A stretch of DNA of 64,000 nt from Hyaloscypha bicolor E (lineage: Eukaryota > Ascomycota > Leotiomycetes > Helotiales > Hyaloscyphaceae), in the NCBI RefSeq assembly GCF_002865645.1, contig NW_020194552.1:868001-932000 (forward strand), read 5' to 3'. A program made the translations under genes and the position numbers. Of this stretch, positions 35,591 to 48,622 are shown piece by piece. The stretch's first letter is position 1. Each line of letters begins with the position of its first letter. The notes under the pieces were generated by a model that worked only from the letters and a program-made list of their open reading frames with translations, had not been told where the DNA came from and did not search any database.

Positions 35591-36578
35591 TAATCTCACA
35601 AAAGGCACCTGTTCAGCATATTAAAGAAATTAGGTATAATAACACACTTTATAAAAGGGACTTTTAGAGTACTCTTTATATAGTTATAATAAGCTACTAG
35701 TGCTGAGTTCTCCCTTTCGTATCTTAATTATAGCTTTTAAATTATTTCTCTCCCTATCTAGACTTTTTAAAACCTTGCCGGGGCGGAATTCGAGGGCTCT
35801 TTATACTAGTAGGCCAAAGATTCTTTATACTACTTATATAGTACTCGCAGGGGTATTCTAAAGCTCGGGATAACTTAGAGGAGGTAGAAGAGGTGCGGGC
35901 GGCGGCGGAGGTGGTAGGGGAGGCAGTGGGCAACATGCTAGAACCTGTCAATGGTGTAGTATTAGTGTCTAATCTTGAATTAAAGGCCTTTAGCCTATAA
36001 AGAAAAAGGTAGAGCGTATGCTTACGGCGAGAGCTCGAGGACCGCGCCGCAACACTGCGGGGTAAGCTTACGGCACCCTTCACCGCCTTGAGTTTCCTTG
36101 ATATTACGGGTCAGCCAGATTTTCAATTCTGTCTGCCCCGAAAGCGTTGGGGAGAAAGAGATAACCCGCTTACTACATTCATCCCCAGCGGCAGCGGAGC
36201 GGATTCAACCCCCGTAGGCCAGTACCAATTCTGCCGCGTATGTTCCTTTGTGAGAAACTCGAGTATACGGAGAGGCGGGCCGCGGGGGTCGGCACCTCGC
36301 GCAGAACCGGACCTTGGGGTCTTCCGCCAATTGCCCAAAATCTGCCCCAGTGCTGGAGAATATGGGCAGATTCTGTAGAGATCATAACCCCGACTCTGAT
36401 GCGATATTAAGCCCTTAAATGTCGTGCGTGTGGAATTCTCAGTCAACTTCTCTTCCTACTTGACTTCTTTCCCATGGAGTTATCGAGACGTTTGCTGTCT
36501 CGTAAGAGTCAAGCACCACGCGATCATGCCTTCCGGCACCGCCACCTCGTCCCCAAGGCTGCCACTTCATAACAAAAA
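35591..36578. other. repeat-like relic and leader region
   Basis: At about 35840-36090 the plus strand reads a helical, charged stretch (LEEVEEVRAAAEVVGEAVG, then RRELEDRAATLRGKLTAPF) broken by TAA and TAG at positions where CAA or CAG are likely ancestors. It looks like a piece of a transposon-encoded protein, family unknown. From 36090 to 36578 I see no gene; the last 100 bases look like a leader for the frame at 36579. Confidence 0.35.
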
Positions 36579-36963
36579 ATGCCAGTAACTAAGGAAGATT
36601 TGGATTCGGCGGATCCAGTCACCCTCGATCTCTCGGACATTGGCAACCCTGGTGGCAAAGAACGTCTTGCTGCACAGCTCAAGGATGCCATTCAGACTGA
36701 TAGCTTCTTCTATCTCATAAACCTTGGACTTTCGCAAGACGAGGTTAACGAGCAGTTCCAACTGGCTGAGAAGCCATTTCAAATTCTAGAAGAGGAGAAG
36801 ATCAAGTATAAGACCAACGCTTCTTTGCCAGGCAGGTGGTGCTCTTGGATACCTACAAGGAGCGGGGTTCGAAGTCAGCCATTGCTGGCTTTCTGGTTCG
36901 CTGGCGGGAACTATGCTCTGGGAGACAAGAGTTGCTCGCGGATGTATTTAGAGAGCTAAGAGG
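36579..36963 (+). pseudogene. truncated 2OG-Fe(II) dioxygenase (DIOX_N part only)
   Basis: The frame starts at ATG and reads VTLDLSDIGNPGGKERLAAQ, then LKDAIQTDSFFYLINLGLS and EKPFQILEEEKIKYK, a typical N-terminal domain of isopenicillin-N-synthase-like oxygenases. After about 80 residues similarity ends. A shifted frame then reads YKERGSKSAIAGF and stops at 36961-36963. The HxD...H iron-binding core and the 2-oxoglutarate arginine are absent, so no catalytic function is expected. It could be a 3'-truncated relic or a gene with an unrecognised intron. Confidence 0.65.
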
Positions 36964-36991
36964 GTAAAAGAGGATGTAATTATATCACGAC

Positions 36992-37475
36992 TCAGTATTC
37001 CATCTTGGGATCCTGCTTCGCCCCCTGTACCTCACCCAAAAACCCAACTCGATCCTTGACATACAACTCCACATCCACGCTCCCCAAATCAGCCTTCCCA
37101 CCATCCAGTCCACCGGCTTTGATGAACATCATGGTTGGCACGACTTCCAGCTCTGTGTACAGCGAGCTTCCGCAGTTGCTGCAGAAGTAATGTTTGTTGA
37201 TTTTTCCCGAGTCGCCTGTGGCGTCGTAGGTCTTTAAATGGTCTTTGCCGCAGAGGAGGGTGAATGATGTGCGTGGTACACCGACGTTGGTGGTGTAGGC
37301 ACCGCCAGACCATTTTTGACAATCGGTACAGTGGCAGATGGCCTTGACTGCCGGTCCTCCTATTCATCGTCAGCCTTTAATTTCGACAGCAACTGGATGC
37401 GAAAGGGGAGGAAACCAGTGTACCGGTAAACTCATATTTTACGGAGCCGCACATGCAGCTTCCCTTCGTCGTCAT
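36992..37475 (-). CDS. GFA / CENP-V domain protein (139 aa)
   Basis: Two exons, 37424-37475 and 36992-37359, with a 64-nt intron (GTACAC to AATAG), give 139 codons and a TGA stop, the usual length of this family. Zinc-binding cysteines are clear: GSCMCGSVKYEF at the start, CHCTDCQKWSGG in the middle and YFCSNCGSSLYTE further on. The fold is that of glutathione-dependent formaldehyde-activating enzymes and CENP-V-like proteins. The actual substrate is usually unknown in fungi; a role in handling S-hydroxymethylglutathione or other small thiol adducts is possible. The first exon, only 17 codons, starts at ATGACGACG. It faces the dioxygenase relic tail to tail. Confidence 0.9.
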
Positions 37476-37854
37476 ATTGATTAATTGGGAATGTATCTTT
37501 TATAACGGGTGGTCGAAGGTAATTGCTATTGAGTGGGGAGACAGGGTTGAGAGCGACAAGCAAGAGAGATATGAGTGAGGAGCATTTATGAAGAGGTGAG
37601 GGTTCCCAAGTGCGAGGAAGACAGCGGGCTACCCACTTTTCGGTAACCACCGTCATCATTTAGGCTGGAGCTAGAAATCGGAAACCCCTAGCGCTTGAGC
37701 TCGGAAACATGGAGGGGTTGCATTCCCTTCCGAGTCTATAGCGCAGCTGCTTATTTGTATGGACCCACCGGGTGAGATTATAGGGGGTTCAAATTAACCA
37801 TTCTCAAGGTAACTAGATAGAATTATCGTTCGGTATTAACTTCTTGTCTATATA
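37476..37854. other. intergenic region upstream of the GFA gene
   Basis: Normal composition, no gene recognised. It ends at a likely transposon tip. Confidence 0.5.
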
Positions 37855-37915
37855 CAGTCGGTCCGATCCAAAAACGACAAAAATGGTCGCCATTTGGCGC
37901 CCACAGCAATATTTT
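37855..37915 (+). repeat. possible terminal repeat of a Tc1/mariner-like element
   Basis: CAGTCGGTCCGATCCAAAAA preceded by TA has the look of a mariner-type tip. It keeps normal composition for about 60 bp, after which the sequence becomes RIP-like. I could not find its inverse partner. Confidence 0.35.
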
Positions 37916-40616
37916 TAACTATAACCCTGATTAATTAATATTAAGTCGGATAATTATAGAGTAGAACTAAGCAAACAAAACCTGTTAGCCCGATTTTTAA
38001 GTAAATTCGTAGTTAATTAATAATCGGATTTTAAAGTATATAAATAATTTATGCTTTTTTAATTTTTAATTATATAAAATACGAAAAAGTTAAAGAAAGT
38101 CACGCGTGCTTAATTAAATAATATATTAAATTTTGACTTATTATAAAGAAGAAGATATAAAAATGTAAAATAATAATATAAACCCGAGTACTTAGAATAT
38201 AGCTTATTAAAAGAAAGAGAAAAAGTAAAGAAAAAGCTATATAAAAGGAAATATATAAATAAATATATATAACTAGTTATGTAACTATTTCCTAAATTCT
38301 TATTATAATAAATCCTTTATAGCTTGAAAGTTATTAATTAAGTAAATAAAATAAAAGTTTATAATTTTAATAATATATAGCTTTATATATTATAAATAAT
38401 ATAATTTTTAATTATATAAAATATATAATAGTTTTAATTTATATTATAATAAACTTTATTTTATTTTACTATTTTAAATTAAACTAATTATAATATAATA
38501 AATAAAATATAGATTTATTATATCTTATTTATAATATATTAATAAGTAATTCATTTATTATTTTCTAAAGTATTTCTAAGTAAGGAACTCTTACTATTTC
38601 TTGAACTTTTTATAAACTCTAAATTCTAATTCTAAGTTCTTTTATAAGCTAGGAACTAATTAATCTCTTAACTCTCTAATAAAAGCATTTCTAAACTATT
38701 ATAAAGCGCTATAATATTAATTTTATCCTAAATTAAAAAGTCGATTTTCTTTAAGTTAAGAGTAATATGGAAATAACCTAGTGAGTTCTTATTTGTATTC
38801 TTATAACTCACCTAGTAAAGTATATAAGTTAATCCGCTATACTACTTACTTACTTTTTCCGAAATTGAATTTAAAAACTATTATGGATTTTGGCTAACTT
38901 TAGGCAAGTATTACTTTAATCCTATAGTAGTATATATGCTTTTCTCTAATTAAGATTATTTTTTCTTACTAATTTAATTACTATAAAACCTTCTCCTTAG
39001 TATACTTAATTCCCTATTCTTTCTAGAAATCTCTATATATCCTTACCTTTGCCTCTTCTATAAGCTAATACTTATAATAATTTCTATTTAGTATCCTTCT
39101 CTCATAATCTTATATAACTAGATAATATACTTAAATAGAGAGATCTTAAGCTTGTCTTTACTAATACTAGATAGCTTACTTATTATTAAATGCTATATAT
39201 ATAGTAAAGGATAATTCATTGAGTTCTTTGTCTAAAAACTAGCTAAGTAGGATAAAGCCTCGCTTATTTATATATATACTATCTTGCCATATAATATATT
39301 TGCTTTAATATACTAATTGTAATATTCCTATTATAAAGTTAATATATTCGTATATAATCTATAATGCCTCTAATAGAAAAGCAAATAAAAAGTATTAAAT
39401 ATATATTATTATTATGTCTTATAAAAGTAATAGCTATTTAATATTTTCTAGTACCCTAATTAACTACTTCCTAGTAGTCTTTAGTTTCAGCCAAACTATA
39501 AACCTTAATAGTATTCTTATAGGAAATAAGGAAGATATTATTATAGCCTGGAATTATATTACTACTAATAATAGTAGAAATCTGCTATATTTAGGTATAG
39601 AGGCAAGGCGAGACCAAAATTAGAAACTAGTATAGGATATATAATTATATATTAGAAATAATTACTTAATATAGGAGATAAATACTAAACTTGGGATTAC
39701 TAACTTATAGTAAGAGAGAATTAGTAATATATATCTTCTTATATTAAATTATTTATTAAAAAACCATATATAGTAATATAATCGGAAGTCGGAAATATAT
39801 TAGTATTCGGGAACTAAGAACTATTATTACTAGCTTGGGCTATAGTTATTATTAATCTTATCTCAGAGCCCGTATAAATAGCTAGAAGTTATAATATTTG
39901 TTATATAACTAGGGAAATTAGACTAGTATTATATATTTTCTAATTATTAGAAATTATAATAATTTTTTTAGGAGTTTGCTATTCTTTTAGTAATTAGGGA
40001 ATTTCCTTATTAGGAATAAAGTCGAGATAGGATATATTTCTTATTAGAACTAGTATATTATCTTTAATTTTCTTAATATAATTTACCTTAACTATTTCCT
40101 TTAAGTATAATTAGTTTTCCTATTCTTTTCTTTTAATATTTTCTTGAATATATAATAATAAGGATTTATTATATTTAATAACTAGGATTTATTAATTACT
40201 AGTTTGGGAATTTGCTATTATAGAATCTTATAGAACTTCGGGATTATTTGAAGTTTTAAGATCCTATAGAATTTCGGGCAGGTTTTCGAGTAATTTCTAA
40301 ATATAAAGCTATTCCCGTAATTATAGTAATATATAAAGCTTATTATTATTTAGTATTATAATATAAAGCTCCTAGTAATACTACTTGGAAAAGTAAAGAA
40401 ATATACTAGATACTAGACTCGTCTTATATATACTAGTAAATTTTGCTAAATATTCTTTAAATCCTAATATATATTACTTTATATATATAAGATTAGATTC
40501 CGAGGTAAAAATAATAAAATAAGAGCAATTATTATATTTATATTCTAGAAAAAGTAGCTATAGTTTCTCGAGATTATTCTCGAAATTCTTCTTAATAATA
40601 TTTTATATAAGGTAAT
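37916..40616. other. AT-rich, RIP-degraded repeat, family not recognised
   Basis: The sequence is almost free of CpA and CpG, and C survives mostly before T. No protein motif is readable; a 69-codon open frame at 39414-39623 is probably chance. It is the left flank of the gypsy insertion at 40617. Confidence 0.6.
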
Positions 40617-40821
40617 TATAATAGCTAGTATAAGGATATAATCTACTAAGAATAGGATATTAGAAACAGGTATAAAATAAAGCTAAGCCAGAATTACTTG
40701 GACGGAATAATATTAAAGGTTAAGGTATTCTCCTTACTTTATTCTATAGCTTAGTATTTTCTAATATATAAGATTCTTTAAACTTTGAGCCTTTAATTAT
40801 TATATTAATCCCGCTATTATA
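40617..40821 (+). repeat. 5' LTR of the 8.0-kb gypsy element
   Basis: 205 bp, collinear with 48418-48622, differing by transitions only as far as I can see. Confidence 0.85.
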
Positions 40822-40999
40822 TAATACTAAGCTTACTTAATTCGGCCTATAGAGGCAATATAATATTACCGGTAAAGAACCTGTATTTATTCTTAGAAAG
40901 TAAAAACAAAATACTACTTTTAATATTTAATAATTTTCTTAAACTATAAAGAACTAGAGAGCTTAACTAGAAGTATAATGTCTTCTATAACCTAGTTAA

Positions 41000-43900
41000 T
41001 CTTAGAGCCTGACTCTTAACTAGAGCAGATAATATTTCTCTCTTAATAATTAGTTCTCTACTAATATAAAAGAAGAAAGATATTATTCTTTATAATCTGG
41101 TTAATCTCGGAGCCTGACTTTTAACTAGAGTAAATAATATTCCCTTAATACTAATGAGAATAAAAGAACTAGCCCCTTTCCCTAGTATAAGAAGAATTAG
41201 TAATAATTTACTAATTTAAAACAAGAAAAGATAATAGTCGGTTTTAGTTTACTAACTTAAAACTAGATAAGATAATAATTAGTTATAGTTTACTAATATT
41301 AAATAAGAAGAACTTACTTAGTACTTATCTCTATAACTAATACCCTTTCTAAAGCTATTATAGATAGCCCGGGGCTAAGTACTATTATTATAAGTATATT
41401 AGATAAGAGGCCCTAGTATAATAAAATAGAAAAGCCGGATTTTAATATTATAAACTCATATTACTAGGAAAGCTATTATAATACTATTCCGGAAAAAGAT
41501 ATTAAGAAGTAGCTAGCTAACTTAGAACTCAAAATTAGTATAAATACTTCGAAAATAGATAAGGTCTAGTAAAGATTACTTATACGGGATAACCTTATTA
41601 ATAAATATTACCTTGCGGCTAATAAATAAGCAGAATATTACTAGAAATTCTACTTATATATTAACTAACTTATTAAAAAAGTTAATAAGCTAAAGATAAT
41701 TACCGGTTGACTTTATATAAGGAAAAGACTAGTATAAGAAAAAGTAATAAAGTAGAGATCCAAGTAAGCAGATATTTAGGAATACTATAGATCCCTATTA
41801 GAAGAACTATTTAGGGACTAATATTAAGGCTTTTTCCCGCTTTCTATCTATAGTAATTAATTATAACTTATTAGAATTAAGGATCCTGCCCTATTTATAA
41901 GTAAGGATAATTACTAGATTAATAACTAGATATTTAATATAAGAAATAAACTAATATAGAACTTCTCTGAATTTAATAGTAAATTACTAAAGATTACTTA
42001 TATAATATAACTAGTTACTAGAGATACCTGTAACTTTATTTATAATTAACTAGAACCTGGATTAGTTAGATAAATCTTAATTACTAAATAGATTTTTAAG
42101 ATCCTCTAATAAGCTTATAGTAAAAGCAAAAAGATAAAGTACTAGGAAGTAAAAGAGGTATATTAGTACCTGAGATAAGGAAATAAGCTATTTCCGGTAT
42201 TCTAGGTAAAGTTTACTTGCTTAATAATAAAACTAGGGAAGTTACTAGATAACTAATATAATAACTTAATAAATAAAATAAATCTCGAGCTATTTAAGAG
42301 CTTAGGTAATAAGAAGTTTAATACTTCTAGGAATCTTACTAAGTAATATATAGAATAAGAAAATAGGCTTCTCTTAATTAAAAATTAGTAATTCCAGGAA
42401 AAATAACTAGTAGAAACTACTTGCTACTAAGTATTACCTCGGGCTAGAAAGCCTACCGGGATCCAAGGAGCTATAGTAATCCTATATCTAATAAATTAAC
42501 CTTAATAACCGGTATTCTTATAGCTAAAGGAGGCAGTTTGCCGAGAATTTGAGAAGAGACTAGACTGGCCAAAGGGTTTTTATTATTATAGCTATAGAAA
42601 GCCTAAATATATAAAAAGTGCCTGTTCTGACTTTAATAAGATTACATTTATTAAAGAGAATTATTTAGAGAAAGCTAATAATTTAGGAATAAATAATAAG
42701 GATATTAATTCCTACTTATTATTTAATAAGAAATATAATATTAATAAGTTAGGAAAAGTCTAGCTCTAGATATAAAAATAGTTTTTCTAAAGTAAGAACT
42801 TTACTAAGAACCTGTAGATTTTATTTAGCTAATTAGCGGGAACTAGTTTCTTATTAATTATTAAGTATACTAAAAAGGCAAAACTATAACTTTCTAGTAC
42901 TTAGTAAATACTAGAGTAAATATATATATTCTAATTAACTAAAAGCACATTTGCCCCTTAATAAAAGTACTATAAATACCCTTATATAAACTCAAAATCC
43001 CTATTTCTTTATAAGTTTTTAATAAATAATCTAGTAAAGCTATTTAATATCTAGTTACTATAAATCTAACTATTAATTAGTATTCTCAAACTTAATAATA
43101 CCTACTTACTATTAACCTTAGCTCTTATAATATAATTCTGGAAAGGAAATAGCTAGTAAAATATAATATTTTACTAGACTATTAATGGAATTAACTTTAT
43201 TAGCTAGAGAATTATAAAATAAATTAGCCGGATCTTATTTAGAAAATCTAATATTTTAATAAGAAATATTAAAAAAATAACCGCTCTAAAAATACTCTAA
43301 CTAGAATCCTAAAAGGAACTAGTAAAACCAGACCCGAGAAGTAAAAGAATATATTTCCTATCTTTTTATAAGATCTTCTTATAAAGAAAGCCGAATACTA
43401 GGTAAGAAAGGAAGAGCTAGACCTTAATACTCTCAAAATAGTTAAGCTACTAGACTATTTCTACTATTTCATTAGAGCGGCTGCTTTCTAATTAAGTACT
43501 AAAGACTCCGGTAACTTAATTAGATTAGCTACTATTAATGAGATTAACTATATACTTGAGAAATAGAATTATAAACTAAAGAGATATCTATTATTACCCG
43601 TAATAATTAGATAACTAATATTATAGCCTGCCGGGTATTATACTTAAACTAGTAACCTAATATATTTCCTAGATACGAACGAATCTAATATTCTTAGTAA
43701 TATACTATTTTTTAATCCTAAAGAACTTTAAGAGCTCCGGATATCTCTCCCTATATGGCTATATAATATGGCTAGGGTATTCTCTAAGAAAGTAGTAAAT
43801 GAGCTTTCCTAGTCTTAATTCTTTAACTATAAGCTTTGCTTTAATAAACTAGATTTTTTAATAAGAATAACTTATTTTTATAAAATAAGCTCTAGTAAAC

Positions 43901-46800
43901 TCGAAAAAATAAGAAAGTATCTTATTAAGAACCTAAAAAAGGGTTTTATTAAGCTATTTAAATTCCTTTTCTTATTACTAGTCTTATTTATTAAAAAAAA
44001 AACAATAGCCTATAATTTTATATTAACTATTAATAGCTAAATACTATAATGAAAAAGAACTACTATTTCCTGCCGCTTATTACCGAGATTCTTGACTAAT
44101 TAGCTAAATTATTAATATTTATTAAATTAGATATTTAATATACTTTTAATCGAATTTATATAGAACTAGCTTCTATAATATAAGTAGCTTTTAGGACGAG
44201 ATATAAATTCTTTAAACTAGTAGTTTTACTATTTGGATTCTATAATAATTTAGTAATCTTCTAGTAATATATTAATATTATCCTAATAAATTATTTAGAT
44301 AACTTTTACTTAGCCTATATTAATAATATACTAATTTTCTTTAAGAATAAGAAAAAGTATTAATAGTATATTAGAACGGTCCTATAGAAACTCTAGGATA
44401 TCGGATTATAAGTTAATATCTATAAATACGAATTTAAAGTCTCTAAGATAATATTCTTAGGATTTATTATCTCGGATTAGGATATATAAGTAAACCCTGC
44501 CAAAATCTCTATTATCTAAAACTAGTATTAACCTATAATAAAAAGAGAAATATAGTTATTTTTGGGCTTCTATAACTTCTATTATAGGTTTATCTAAGTC
44601 TATAAATATATCTCTTGCCTCCTAAATTATTTAACTAAAAGAAATACTTTACTAAAGTTTATATTTAATAAAACCTAGCTAGATATCTTTAATTAGCTTA
44701 AGAATTTACTTCTTTCTGCCCTTATATTTTTCTATTTCAAATATAATAAGGAAACCTGCCTGGAAACTAATTATTTGGACCTAGCTACTATAAGTATATT
44801 TTCTCAAAAAAGTTCAGAGAATGAATAATAGTACCTAGTCTCGTTCTACTCTAAAGCTTTTTAAGGAACCGAGAGCTATTATAAAATTCACGATAAGGAA
44901 CTTCTTATTATTATCTAAGAACTCCGGAAATAGTAGGCAGAACTAATTAGCTTGCCTAATTTTCTAATTATTACTAACTATAAAGCTCTCGAGTATTTTG
45001 GTACTAAGAGGCCCTTAAATAAATAATAAATCTAATAGATAAGTTTCTTATTATAATTTTATTACTAGATTACCTATTAGTTAGGCAAAGATAATATTAT
45101 TACTAATATCTTATCCCGAAAAAACGAGCTTATACTAACCCAGAAATAGGCTAAGAAAGCTAAGAGAACTAGATAAGTTATCTTATTAGACCTAATTATT
45201 ACTTCTACTAAAATAAAAGATATAGCTTATATTTTTATTAAGATAAAAGAAATAGATAAGCTATTAGTTATAGTCAAAGTTCTATAAGCTAATTAGATAG
45301 ACCTAGCCCTAGAGAATAAATATAAGAAAGCCCGGGAAAATATAAATCTATAGGAAATATTAAATAGCTATATATTTCGTAATAAAAGACTTATTATACC
45401 GGACGAATATAATAATCTATAAACTAGGCTCCTATAATAAATCCATAATATAATAACTATTATATATCCCGGTTAAAATAAAACAAAAATTCTAGTTTAG
45501 AAACTTTACTAGTAACTTACTTTCTCTATAAATATTAACTACTTTATAGTAAATTACTATAAATATTAAAGGTTTTATAAGCTAAAAGATAAAATACTAG
45601 GCCTATTATACTTATTACTAGTTCTCCTAAGAATATAAAATAATTTATTTATAAACTTCTATATTTCTGGCTTTATAAATAAGAAATATAATAATATATT
45701 TATTATAGTTAATTAATTATTTAAATAATATATAAGATTACTAATAACTAAGAATACTATAGCCAGGATTATTACTAGCCTATTTTACTATTATATCTAG
45801 TAATTTCGAGAATCTTCTCTTATTATTATAAGTAACTAAAGACCCTAATTTATTTTAGACTTTATAAATAAACTATTAAGATTAACTAGAACTAAGCTAA
45901 AGCTCTTGACCGCAAAATATGCCCAAACTAATAGATAAATAGAAATTATTAACTAGATTATTAATACCTAACTTTGCTTTTTTATTAATTATTTCTAGGA
46001 TAATTAGGCAGATTTATTTCTAGTACTTAATACTATAGGCACCGCCTGCCTATATGAATTAACTGGCTTATTTCTCTTAATAATTAATTATAAATATAAA
46101 CCTAGGCTAAACTTTAACTAGATATTACTAATAATAGAGTTTAAAACGCCGAGAGAGAAACTTAATTAGGAGAAAGTATAATAGTAGGCTAAGAGAATTA
46201 ATACTGCTATTAATTATACCCGAGAATATATAGTAGTAGCTCAGGAGTATTAAGCCAAGTAAGCTAATAAGAAATAATAAGAACTAGACTTTAGTTTAGG
46301 AAATATGGTTTATATAATTAAAAAGATATAGAAAACGGATTATTTATCTAATAAATTAGATTACTTCCTTATTAGACTATTTAAGATTAATAAAATAGTC
46401 GGCTATTTATATTAATTAGATCTTTTCCTATTATATAGGATTTGGCTAATTTTCTATATAAATAGACTTTATAAGAATCTTATTAACCTATTATCTAGCT
46501 AGACTAATAAAGAGCCTAGTTCTATTAAAGTTAATAGCGAACTCGAATAGGAAATTAAAAAGATTCTTTCTTCTAAGGTATTTTATAATAAGCTTTACTA
46601 TAAGATTAAATAGAAGAAATAGAATATAGATAATAAATAGTATCTTATATTAAACTTTAAGAACTTAGTATTTAAACTATATAAATTTTATAAATAGAAC
46701 TCTAGTAAAGCAGGACTTCTTATCTAGCTAAATAAATAAATTCGGTATACTAAAGAGAATAAGTTTAATAAAGATTACCTAGATAATAATAAACCTTAAT
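41000..46800 (+). pseudogene. gypsy gag-pol with chromodomain, dead
   Basis: Frames contain dozens of TAA and TAG codons. The RT, RNase H, integrase and chromodomain order is of the Ty3/gypsy chromovirus type. The limits given are approximate because no start or end is preserved. The catalytic Y-DD is altered to INN by G-to-A change. Confidence 0.7.
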
Positions 46801-47079
46801 AACGAGGCCTCTGTAACTAGAGAAAAAAAAGAAAAACCTAGATATTTCCCGAGTTTTATCTAAATCCTAGTATATTTCCTTTATTTTACTATATTAGTAT
46901 TTACTTTCTTTTCTAGAAATCTAGGCAAAATATCTTTCTTTACTATACTAGGCTATGCTTTACTATCTAGGCAAATTACAAAAAAAAGTAAATTCTTAAA
47001 GCTAAGCCAAAAGTAAATACTCGCTTATATTAGTTTAAAATATTATTAAAAATCGAGAAAAATCTTTCTAATTACTTTA

Positions 47080-48310
47080 ATTTTTATAACCTTAACTATT
47101 TATATTACTACTACTACCTTAATAGAATAATTAATAAAGGCGAAATAGATAAGAAATCCCGGTAATATATTATTAGTGGCTGGATTAAGTAAGGCTACTT
47201 ACTAGATCCTAGATAACTTAAGTAATAGTAATAGTATCTCAAGTTTAGTAGTTATTACTATTATTAATATAATTACTGGCCAAACTACCTTTATAGACGA
47301 AAATAGTAATTCTCTTACCCAAGAATAGGTTAATATATAAAATATAGCCCGTATTACTCTTGAGAATATACCTGAAATTACTATAGAGAATATCTTAGTA
47401 AAATATTCTAATAATAATAAAATAGAGGCTTTAGTTACTAGTAATAATAAGTCTAATAGTTAAATAGACAGAATAAATAATACTAACGAGGGCTATCTAA
47501 TTAATCTTATAGAGCCAAATACTAAAAAGGCAAAAAAGAGTAAGGCTAGCTTATCTAAGAAGTATAAGGTATTAGATAATAATAAGAATTCTAATAATAA
47601 AAAAACTAAGAATAGAAAGACTTCTAGTAATAAAGGAGACTCTAATTATAATAAAAATAGCTAAACTAGTATTAAGATACCTATTATAACTAGAAAACGT
47701 ATAGTACTAAGTAATAGTTATTATATAAAGTACTAGTCTAAAACCAAGAGCTAGTAAATAATTCTAAAGGCTAAATTAAAGAAGTAATATCTTATAGATA
47801 TTAATGAATTAGTAAATAATACTATTTAAGAAATCGGAAAACTTCTTAGAAGCTCCTATAAAACTAAAATCATATAGCTCAAGGCCCGGGAATTCGATAA
47901 TAAAGTAGCTTAAGTAACTACTCTTAATATATAAGTCTTTACTATAGAGAAATAACTTAAGAACATATATATTAAGCTCGAGAAGGCCCAGAAATTAATT
48001 AAGTAGCTCAAAAACGGTATAATTAAGCCAAATACTACTATCTTAACTAAGAAGAAAGGCAAGCAAGCTATTATATTAAAGCCTATATTAATAAATAAAC
48101 TCGATCTACTATCCCTATTTAAAGATTACCTAATAATAATAGTTCTAATATTAGCTATAGCTTATATAATACTTCTAGACTATATTATTAATATAGGTAT
48201 AAGTATAATACAAGTAATAGATACTAAGAACTAGCCGGAACATACTAGGAACTAGGTTATTCTAGTAAAGTCAAGACTATACTTTAATTATAAGTAAGCT
48301 ATAGGAATTA
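47080..48310 (+). pseudogene. extra reading frame between gypsy pol and 3' LTR
   Basis: One plus-strand frame from about 47220 stays readable for several hundred codons with few stops. It has runs rich in Asn and Lys (DNNKNSNNKKTKNRKTSSNK) of the kind expected when Asp and Glu codons suffer G-to-A change, so the ancestor was probably acidic. It is not part of a recognised gag or pol domain. Function unknown. Confidence 0.4.
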
Positions 48311-48417
48311 GATAGAATAGGATTAATAGCTATTATTTCCTCTTTTTTCTTTTCTATACTATAGCTAAATAATTCCCTAAATAAGGGTATTTAGACTTCT
48401 TTTTAGGAGAGAAATAA

Positions 48418-48622
48418 TATAATAGCTAGTATAAAAGTATAATTTACTAAGAATAGGATATCGGAAACAGGTATAAAATAAAGCTAAGCCAGAATTACTT
48501 GAACGAAATAATACTAAAGGTTAAGGCATTTTCCCTATTTTATTTCATAGCTTAGTATTTTCTAATATATAAGATTCTTTAAACTTTAAGCCTTTAACTA
48601 TTATATTAATCCTGCTATTATA
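48418..48622 (+). repeat. 3' LTR of the 8.0-kb gypsy element
   Basis: 205 bp, matching the 5' LTR at 40617-40821. Confidence 0.85.

Larger units (their letters stand above)
40617..48622 (+). mobile_element. Ty3/gypsy chromovirus (8,006 bp), RIP-degraded
   Basis: Two 205-bp LTRs (40617-40821 and 48418-48622) begin TATAATAGC and end GCTATTATA. The flanks GTAAT (40612-40616) and ATAAT (48623-48627) fit a 5-bp duplication with one G-to-A change. Inside, gag-like sequence is followed by reverse transcriptase at about 44090-44470 (AFRTRYKFFK-like, YINNILIF where Y-DD is expected, KVSKIIFLGFII), integrase, and a chromodomain-like stretch at about 46560-46800 in which expected Trp codons are TAG. 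An extra readable region lies between pol and the 3' LTR. Confidence 0.8.
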
